DNA from: Gammaproteobacteria bacterium
GTDB taxonomy: Bacteria > Pseudomonadota > Gammaproteobacteria > SG8-11
Reading direction: 5' to 3'
Length of the DNA stretch: 17,201 nucleotides
Assembly (NCBI GenBank): GCA_016200445.1
Contig: JACQEQ010000019.1
Span: forward strand, 1 to 17,201
The notes beneath the pieces were generated by a model that did not search any database, was not told the DNA's origin, and saw only the letters and a program-made list of their open reading frames with translations. Within the stretch, counting starts at the first letter, position 1, and the number at the start of each line of letters is the position of its first letter. The translations under genes and the position numbers were made by a program. Of this stretch, positions 11,298 to 17,201 are shown in pieces.

Positions 11298-14087
11298 TCA
11301 ATTCAATTGTTTCGCCAAAGCTTCTGCAGCCGGCCGATCTTCAAAAATTTCTTTGTGCGTTAAAGCTCGCCTCACCAATTCGCGTGCGCCAGCGATATCG
11401 CCGGACACATTGCGTGCAAGTGCCAGGTGATAACTAATCGTCGGATCGTCGGGCAATGCCTGTACGGCCTGGTCCAGCATGAGTTTTCCGCGCACTACAT
11501 CTCCTCGCTGCACGAGCACCCAACCGAGCGTGTCGGCGATCCGTGGATTTTTTCCGCCAACCTTGTAGGCCTGCTCTGCGGTTTCCACGGCACGTGCATC
11601 ATTCACAGTTAAATAGACCAGCGCCAGGTTATTCAAGGCGATGACATTGTTTGAGTTTAATTTAACCACGCGTTGGTAGGTCTCAATCGATTCCTGATGC
11701 CGTTTCTGTGCAGATTGAGCTTCCGCCAATACCAGCAACGCCGCTTCGTCATTTGAGTGCTTTTCTAACCAGGCTTGCAATGGCGCGATACGTTGCTCGT
11801 ACGGCGCGCCCGCAGCCGTCAACGCGCGGTACTGCTTGATCGTCAGCAAGGTGGCGTCCTGATGTTGTGCAGCCTGCGTATAAGCAGCAGCGGCGCTCGA
11901 ATAATTCTTCTGACTCATTAACGCATCGCCGCGGATCACATAGCCATCGGCGTCCTCGGGTTTACGTTTGATTGCAGCGTCAGCGAGTTGCAAAGCGCTA
12001 TCGGCATTGCCTGCGCGCACTTCCAAATTAGCCAGTGCCGCGAGAGCCGGAAAATAATCGGCATCCAGTTTCACGGCATCCTTGAAACTGCTACGCGCCT
12101 GTGCCGTTTTTTTCAACGCGGCTTGTGCCTGACCCAATTGCAGACGCGCAGTCGCAGATCGCGGCTGGGAATTTACCAGTTTTTCAAAATTAATTTCCGC
12201 GCCGCGATAGTCATTGCGCATCATTTGCAACTCACCGGTTAACGACAAGGCCATCGGGTTATTCGGATTTTTATCCATAATTTCCTGTGCCAGTTCAGAG
12301 GCGAGTTTGGCATCACCACGCTCCAGCGCGGCGCGCGCCAACAACAGGCGCGGTTGCGGTGCGGTTGGGTCAGCCTGGCGAGCTCGCTGTAGCCATTCCG
12401 TTGCAACTGGCGCATGGCCTTGTGCGAATTCAGCATGCGCCATCCCCATCATTGCAGCCAGGTCTTTACTATTTTTATCCAAGATCTTTTGATACCATTT
12501 TGCAGCCTCCAAAGGCTTGCCTTCGACCATGTCGATCAACGCCAGATTCAGCATCGCCGGGAAAAAATCCGCCTTCATATCGATTGCTTCGTGAAATTGT
12601 TGCCGTGCCGCCGCCACCGCTTTCATTTGGAACTGCACCAGCCCGAGCAGGTTGTGCGCTACGGCTTCCTTTGAATTCTCCTTAACCACTTTTTGCGCTT
12701 GCGCCAAGGCGGCTTTGTAGTCTTGCTTACGCAATAACGTGGCGACCTTGAGCATATTGTTCTGCAACGCAGAGTCTTTAGCGCTTACGGATTTTTCAAG
12801 CTCTGCCAACGCTTGATCGTACTGCCCCTCGCGAAAGTAAGACTCTGCCAGATTGGTTCGAAGCAGCGGACTTTGCGGTGCCGCCTCGACCGCCTTTTTA
12901 AGTACGGCACGGCTAGCGCGTGGGTCGTTCATTTGGATGGCAGCGGTACCGAGCAGGGTCAATATCTCGTTATTATTTTTGGTGGAGGTCTTGATGTTTT
13001 CCAGCGTCTTTACCGCACGCTCGGGTTGTTTTAACTGAATCTGCGTGGCTGCCAATAATTTACGCGCAGAATCGTCGGTAGGAATTTCCGCCAGGTGTTT
13101 GGTCAGATAGTTGGCAGACTGTTCATAGTTACCGAGCGCGTAACTTGATGCGCCAAGCAAAGCGAAAATTGGCGTGCTACCCGGCCGGCGTTGTTCCAGC
13201 GTGCGTTGAAAATAGGTCAACGCGGTTGCGTAGTCGGCCTTGCGATACGCCAACAGACCACGCAGGTAATTGGCGGCGGGATCTTTGCTGTTCATCTTCA
13301 ATAAGAGATCGGCATGCGTTAACGCATCGGCATCTTTGTTGAGCGCCAGCAAACTCGACGCGAGGCCGTAACGCATCTCGAATAAATGCACCGGCGAGGT
13401 GGTTTTACCGGCGAGTTGCAACGCCTTGTCATACGCGCTTTGTGCATCCGGATAACGATGCGCGACTAGCGCGGCTTCGCCTTTGTACTCCCACAGCAAC
13501 GGACTCTCCGGGTAAGCGGCCTGCGCCTTGGTTGCAAATTCCTGCGCCTTTTCCGTTTCCCCCCGATAGAGTTTTTGTCGCGCCGCTGCAAGCAAGGCCG
13601 GCAAGTAATTGGCATCCGCGCTCAATGCAGTTTCGATATCGGATGTGGCGTCGTCCCATTCGCCGGTCATCAAATACGCATCGGCACGCAGCACTGCAAG
13701 CTCGACGCGCGTCTTCACATCGACAGACTCCGGGACTGCAATCTCCGTAGTAATTCTTTTGTAAAGTTGCAGTGCCGACAAAGCGCGCGCCAAATGAATT
13801 GCGATTTTTTCCGGTGGAATACCGGCCTCTTTGGCGCGCATTATTTCCTGTTCAGCGGCGATACCGTTGCCTTGCTCGTTATACAGCGACGCCAACAACA
13901 AACGGGCTTCGCCGTTTTTTGGATTGAGTTGCAATGCGTTACGGGTCTCGATAATTGCAGCCGCTACATCGCCTTTGGATTTTTCGGCCTCGGCACGCTG
14001 CAGATACTCAGGCTCTGTAAAGTTCTTGGTACACGCCGTAATAAATAGGAGTGCAAAAACCGAGGTAAATATTGCATTTAAAGTCAT
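11298..14087 (-). CDS. prsT: PrsT-type TPR-repeat lipoprotein of PEP-CTERM systems
   Basis: A 929-residue lipoprotein built almost entirely of tetratricopeptide repeats. The N-terminus is a lipoprotein signal peptide with lipobox ITAC (residues 16-19), so Cys19 is lipidated. TPR helices follow from about residue 28 to the end, with recurring patterns such as AAAIIETRNALQLNPKNGEA, AMLNLALIDMVEGKPLEAAK and NVIALNNLALVYLTVNDARA. Length and architecture match the putative PEP-CTERM TPR lipoprotein PrsT, which is normally found with exosortase and exopolysaccharide genes and is thought to be a scaffold for matrix export or assembly; that role is not proven. The ATG at 14087 has GGGGAG five bases upstream. 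It converges on a PEP-CTERM substrate gene, which supports the assignment, and is divergent from pgi. No other eps/prs gene is in view. Confidence 0.88.
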   Translation of the reverse strand: MTLNAIFTSVFALLFITACTKNFTEPEYLQRAEAEKSKGDVAAAIIETRNALQLNPKNGEARLLLASLYNEQGNGIAAEQEIMRAKEAGIPPEKIAIHLARALSALQLYKRITTEIAVPESVDVKTRVELAVLRADAYLMTGEWDDATSDIETALSADANYLPALLAAARQKLYRGETEKAQEFATKAQAAYPESPLLWEYKGEAALVAHRYPDAQSAYDKALQLAGKTTSPVHLFEMRYGLASSLLALNKDADALTHADLLLKMNSKDPAANYLRGLLAYRKADYATALTYFQRTLEQRRPGSTPIFALLGASSYALGNYEQSANYLTKHLAEIPTDDSARKLLAATQIQLKQPERAVKTLENIKTSTKNNNEILTLLGTAAIQMNDPRASRAVLKKAVEAAPQSPLLRTNLAESYFREGQYDQALAELEKSVSAKDSALQNNMLKVATLLRKQDYKAALAQAQKVVKENSKEAVAHNLLGLVQFQMKAVAAARQQFHEAIDMKADFFPAMLNLALIDMVEGKPLEAAKWYQKILDKNSKDLAAMMGMAHAEFAQGHAPVATEWLQRARQADPTAPQPRLLLARAALERGDAKLASELAQEIMDKNPNNPMALSLTGELQMMRNDYRGAEINFEKLVNSQPRSATARLQLGQAQAALKKTAQARSSFKDAVKLDADYFPALAALANLEVRAGNADSALQLADAAIKRKPEDADGYVIRGDALMSQKNYSSAAAAYTQAAQHQDATLLTIKQYRALTAAGAPYEQRIAPLQAWLEKHSNDEAALLVLAEAQSAQKRHQESIETYQRVVKLNSNNVIALNNLALVYLTVNDARAVETAEQAYKVGGKNPRIADTLGWVLVQRGDVVRGKLMLDQAVQALPDDPTISYHLALARNVSGDIAGARELVRRALTHKEIFEDRPAAEALAKQLN

Positions 14088-14160
14088 GACCTCTCCCCAT
14101 TTTCGATGTTGCCGAATATCCTAACGCGCTTCGCGGTAAAGGCAACAATTGCATGCCGCG

Positions 14161-14188
14161 TTGCTTTCACGCAATCCTGCTCTATGCT
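14161..14188 (+). promoter_or_regulatory. Possible sigma-70 promoter of pgi
   Basis: TTGCTT (14161-14166), a 16-base spacer and TATGCT (14183-14188), both four of six consensus matches. It lies 27 bases before the pgi start in the 128-base region shared with divergent prsT. Confidence 0.35.
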
Positions 14189-14215
14189 TTTTAAAACGCG
14201 CAGGAAAAAATCGCC

Positions 14216-15862
14216 ATGTCTGTACTCACCAAATCGCCCGCCTGGAAAGCCCTGACCGCGCATTATGCGGAAATCAAAGATGTGCACATGCGCGAGTTGT
14301 TTGCGCAAGACGCAAAGCGTTTTGAAAAATTTTCGTTGCGCTACGGCGACCTGCTGCTGGACTACTCCAAAAATCGCATCACCAAGGATACGCTGGAGCG
14401 CCTGTTCGCGTTGGCGGAACAAGCGCAGCTCGAACAACGGATCGCGCACATGTTCAGCGGCGAACGCATCAACATCACCGAAAATCGCCCGGTGTTGCAC
14501 ATCGCGCTGCGCAATCGCGCTAATCGCCCGATCTTGGTCGATGGCGTGGATGTTATGCCGGGCGTGAATGCAGTACTGGCTAAAATGCGTACCTTTTCCA
14601 ATGCGGTGCGGCATGGCCGCTGGAAAGGATTCACCGGCAAGCGCATCACCGATGTTGTCAACATCGGTATCGGCGGTTCCGACCTGGGCCCAGTGATGGT
14701 GACCGAAGCATTGAAGCCCTATTCCAAAGCCAATTTAAAAGTCCATTTCGTTTCGAATGTCGACGGCACGCAACTGGTTGAAACAGTCAAGGCCCTGCAC
14801 CCGGAAACCACGTTATTCATCGTTGCATCGAAAACCTTCACCACGCAAGAAACCCTGGTCAATGCCTACAGCGCGCGCGACTGGTTACTCAACGGATTGG
14901 GCGACAAGGCGGCGGTCGCCAAACACTTTGTTGCACTATCGACCAACGCCAAAGAAGTCGCCAAGTTCGGTATCGACACCAAGAACATGTTTGAATTCTG
15001 GGATTGGGTTGGCGGGCGCTATTCATTGTGCTCGGCGATTGGCCTGTCCATTGCCATCTACATCGGCATGGACCATTTCGAAGCATTGCTGACCGGCGCA
15101 CATGAGATGGATCAGCATTTTAGCAGCGCGCCGTTGGCGAAAAATTTACCCGTCGTGCTGGGCCTGCTCGGCGTTTGGTACAACAATTTTTTCGGCGCGC
15201 AAACCCAGGCTATTTTGCCCTACGACCAATATCTGCATCGCTTCGCCGCCTATTTTCAACAAGGCGACATGGAAAGCAACGGCAAGCGCGTGACGCGCGA
15301 GGGCGAGGTTGTTGACTATTCCACCGGTCCGGTGATCTGGGGCGAACCCGGCACCAACGGGCAACACGCGTTTTATCAGCTCATCCACCAGGGCACGAAA
15401 TTAATCCCCTGCGATTTCATCGCGCCGATCGAATCGCATAACCCGATGGGCGATCACCACTCCATTTTGCTGTCGAATTTTTTTGCGCAAACCGAAGCCT
15501 TGATGAAAGGCAAAACCGACGCCGAGGCACGCGCGGAATTAGTTGCCGCCGGCCTCAAAGGCGCAACGTTGGAACAATTACTGCCGCACAAAACCTTCGC
15601 CGGTAATAAGCCAACCAACTCGATTCTGGTAAAACAAATCACGCCGCACACACTCGGCGCCTTGATTGCACTCTACGAACACAAAATTTTTGTGCAGGGC
15701 GCGATCTGGAATATCAACTCCTTCGATCAATGGGGCGTGGAACTCGGTAAGCAGCTCGCCAAGGCCATCCTGCCGGAGTTGAAAAATGACAAGAAAGTAA
15801 CCTCGCACGACGCGTCCACCAACGGGCTTATCAATTTTTACAAAGCGCATCGCGAGCACTAA
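14216..15862 (+). CDS. pgi: Glucose-6-phosphate isomerase
   Basis: Interconverts glucose-6-phosphate and fructose-6-phosphate in the cytoplasm (glycolysis, gluconeogenesis and supply of sugar precursors). At 548 residues it is full length. Landmarks are intact: the sugar-phosphate-binding NIGIGGSDLGPVM (149-161), ASKTFTTQET (204-213), the signature around WDWVGGRYS (262-270), FQQGDMESNGKR (347-358) with catalytic Glu353, GTNGQHAFYQLIHQGT (379-394) with His384, and NSFDQWGVELGKQL (501-514) with Lys512. ATG 14216 gives the expected N-terminus; CAGGA (14201-14205) lies 10 bases before it. It is followed by an intrinsic terminator, so it is probably monocistronic. Its neighbour prsT may be linked through exopolysaccharide precursor supply, but that is speculation. 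Confidence 0.98.
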   Translation: MSVLTKSPAWKALTAHYAEIKDVHMRELFAQDAKRFEKFSLRYGDLLLDYSKNRITKDTLERLFALAEQAQLEQRIAHMFSGERINITENRPVLHIALRNRANRPILVDGVDVMPGVNAVLAKMRTFSNAVRHGRWKGFTGKRITDVVNIGIGGSDLGPVMVTEALKPYSKANLKVHFVSNVDGTQLVETVKALHPETTLFIVASKTFTTQETLVNAYSARDWLLNGLGDKAAVAKHFVALSTNAKEVAKFGIDTKNMFEFWDWVGGRYSLCSAIGLSIAIYIGMDHFEALLTGAHEMDQHFSSAPLAKNLPVVLGLLGVWYNNFFGAQTQAILPYDQYLHRFAAYFQQGDMESNGKRVTREGEVVDYSTGPVIWGEPGTNGQHAFYQLIHQGTKLIPCDFIAPIESHNPMGDHHSILLSNFFAQTEALMKGKTDAEARAELVAAGLKGATLEQLLPHKTFAGNKPTNSILVKQITPHTLGALIALYEHKIFVQGAIWNINSFDQWGVELGKQLAKAILPELKNDKKVTSHDASTNGLINFYKAHREH

Positions 15863-15892
15863 AGATTTAGTAGTGAAGTACGTTAACCAGAG

Positions 15893-15925
15893 CAGCTGTA
15901 ACAACATCGCTACAGCTGGTTTTTT
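15893..15925 (+). terminator. Intrinsic terminator after pgi
   Basis: CAGCTGTA (15893-15900) pairs with TACAGCTG (15911-15918) around a 10-base loop, followed by G and six Ts (15920-15925). An alternative pairing of AACCAG (15885-15890) with CTGGTT (15916-15921) is also possible. It ends 15 bases before the next gene. Confidence 0.8.
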
Positions 15926-15940
15926 GGGAGGGACTTCCGC

Positions 15941-16480
15941 ATGCGTGTTCGATCAATAGTCATCAGTATCGCCCTGATCTACTGTTTCCCGGTCCTTGCC
16001 GCGAATACACCCAACCCGCCGGTCACATCGGGCGGCGGTCATTACGTTGACCCTCCCTATACCGAACAAAAAGTCGTGTTCGATTTTTTTTTCGACGACC
16101 CGCTAAAAGTTGCCCCCGCCTTGCAATGGGTACGTGCGTTGATGAAGCCGCTGATCGAACCACCGTATGACTATTTGCCTGAATTTCTCGATATCAAAGT
16201 CGTCATGCACGGCACGGAAATCGTAACGGTGGCACGCAAGAATTATCCAAAATATCGCGACGCGGTCGAACGCATGCGCTACTTCGCCAGCATCGGCGTC
16301 GAATTTCGCGTGTGCGCGCAAGCCCTGGACGAATACGGCTATCGTGCGGGAGACTTGCAGGACTTCATAAAAATTGTGCCGTCGGCCATCACCGACATCG
16401 CCCATTGGCAAGTCAAAGGCTACGCCCTGATCACACCGCAAGTGCTCGAAAAGAAATTCAGCATTGATGAGATTCGTTAA
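15941..16480 (+). CDS. Exported DsrE-like protein
   Basis: A 179-residue protein with a signal peptide (residues 1-21, VISIALIYCFPVLAAN), so it is periplasmic. The mature part resembles the DsrE/DsrF-like fold: VVFDFFFDDP (45-54), a DIKVVMHGTEIV strand (84-95), GVEFRVCAQALDEYGY (119-134) with conserved Cys125, and IVPSAITDIAHWQVKGYALI (145-164), the usual final block. Cytoplasmic DsrE relatives carry sulfur as persulfide on a Cys; exported versions are common in proteobacteria but their role is unclear. Cys125 is the probable reactive residue. ATG 15941 is preceded by GGGAGGGA (15926-15933) at 7 bases. The pgi terminator separates it from pgi, although no separate promoter is obvious. Confidence 0.82.
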   Translation: MRVRSIVISIALIYCFPVLAANTPNPPVTSGGGHYVDPPYTEQKVVFDFFFDDPLKVAPALQWVRALMKPLIEPPYDYLPEFLDIKVVMHGTEIVTVARKNYPKYRDAVERMRYFASIGVEFRVCAQALDEYGYRAGDLQDFIKIVPSAITDIAHWQVKGYALITPQVLEKKFSIDEIR

Positions 16481-16637
16481 ACAATAGAAAAGTAAATAGA
16501 GGATGACGTAGTCGTCAAATTCCGTTTTGTAACCGGTCGTAACTGCACCAGGATAGATGGACCGTTACTTTGCGTGACATTTAATTCACAAGTAAGTGCG
16601 CACAGAGAATGAGTTGGTTCACTTCTCTTAAGGCTAC

Positions 16638-17201
16638 CTAAAACGCGTAACCCACGCTCAGCATCAGTTGCTCTATTTGTACGTCTTGAACAGCTTTATA
16701 AGTCACGAGCGTACCAGCAACCGAATTAGTCGTCTCATAGTCTGTGCCAAACATATTTAGAGCCAACTCAAGACGGACAAACACATTGTCTGTTGCCCGA
16801 TATTCGACTCCGGGAAGTCCGAATAGGATATTTATTGATTTGCCCTGGAGGTACGGCGTCGGTCCATCATCAATAGTTACTGAACCCAAGCCGAAGCGTG
16901 CGCAAACATAGAACTTATCCCATACTGGGAGCTCACCACGTATTGAAGCGTTACGAGCCGATAACTTTATCCAATAATTGTCGATAGTGTTACCTGCGCT
17001 GTCTTTGATCACTCCGCGAAACGTACCCAGTTGGCTGTATTCAATTTCAGCAGAAAGGTATTTCAAAAATCGATAGCCACCGTATACAGCCCAGCCAGTT
17101 GAGTCCTGATTTATCTCGGCATGCCGTTCGCTAGTTAACTTTAATACTGGAAAACGTTCACCGAAGTTGGTTGGGCCAACCCCAAATCCAGCATAAAAGC
17201 C
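16638..17201 (-). CDS. Outer-membrane beta-barrel protein (OmpA-like), N-terminus cut
   Basis: The frame is open to the right edge, giving 187 residues; the start and signal peptide lie outside. The visible part begins GFYAGFGVGPTNFGERF, typical of the first strand of small OmpA/OMP_b-brl-type barrels, and continues with alternating strands such as GWAVYGGYRFLKYLSAEIEY, KFYVCARFGLGSV and NVFVRLELALNMF. It ends with LMLSVGYAF; the terminal Phe is the classic recognition residue for barrel assembly. An internal TTG at 17066 could be mistaken for a start, but the coding signal clearly continues upstream. No OmpA peptidoglycan-binding domain follows. Function is unknown. Confidence 0.85.
   Translation of the reverse strand, partial: GFYAGFGVGPTNFGERFPVLKLTSERHAEINQDSTGWAVYGGYRFLKYLSAEIEYSQLGTFRGVIKDSAGNTIDNYWIKLSARNASIRGELPVWDKFYVCARFGLGSVTIDDGPTPYLQGKSINILFGLPGVEYRATDNVFVRLELALNMFGTDYETTNSVAGTLVTYKAVQDVQIEQLMLSVGYAF

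Noticed and set aside
13575..14048. 157-codon ORF on the + strand
   Set aside because: Shadow of the prsT coding sequence; the TPR and lipoprotein pattern on the - strand is unambiguous.
14142..14158. Sigma-54-like sequence upstream of prsT on the - strand (CGGCATG...TTGC)
   Set aside because: The GG to GC distance is two bases too long and the TGG core is CGG, so it does not fit a -24/-12 promoter.
14084..14614. 176-codon ORF on the - strand
   Set aside because: It lies antisense over the start of pgi and the pgi-prsT gap, its product has no recognisable pattern, and pgi is certain in this stretch.

Overview
The window looks like chromosomal DNA of a free-living Gram-negative proteobacterium, probably beta- or gammaproteobacterial. 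The clues are a PEP-CTERM surface protein with a PrsT-type TPR lipoprotein, an outer-membrane beta-barrel, a periplasmic DsrE-like protein, a cytochrome c and TlpA pair, and c-di-GMP/CheC-type signalling genes. I see no transposase, integrase, phage gene or CRISPR array. Genes are dense and lie on both strands in short operons.

Layout. 1-1253 (-): a DUF488 protein overlaps by 4 bases an RluA-type pseudouridine synthase that runs off the left edge. 1374-2204 (+): an orphan PhnD-like substrate-binding protein. 2372-3735 (+): a membrane-anchored SRPBCC domain fused to a class I cytochrome c, coupled by an ATGA overlap to a TlpA/ResA thioredoxin. 3932-4675 (+): a tandem FHA protein. 4706-4942 (-): a small uncharacterised ORF. 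5017-5253 (+): a compact unit with promoter, 23-residue membrane peptide, two hairpins and a terminator. 5390-7609 (+): a large EF-hand membrane protein of unknown function. 7635-9605 (-): a receiver-CheC fusion followed after 12 bases by a PAS-GGDEF diguanylate cyclase. 9768-9854 (+): tRNA-Leu(CAA).

10207-14087: the PEP-CTERM region. A sigma-54-type promoter precedes a secreted PEP-CTERM protein. It ends in a strong terminator and faces the convergent gene for the large TPR lipoprotein PrsT. No exosortase, EPS gene or PrsK/PrsR gene is in view, so sorting and regulation must be encoded elsewhere. 14216-15862 (+): glucose-6-phosphate isomerase, divergent from prsT. 15941-16480 (+): a periplasmic DsrE-like protein. 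16638-17201 (-): an outer-membrane beta-barrel whose N-terminus lies beyond the right edge.

The most interesting points are the sigma-54 promoter with overlapping repeats at the PEP-CTERM gene, the SRPBCC-cytochrome c/TlpA pair, the 23-residue membrane-peptide unit, and the receiver-CheC/diguanylate cyclase operon. No database search was possible: family calls rest on motifs and general resemblance.
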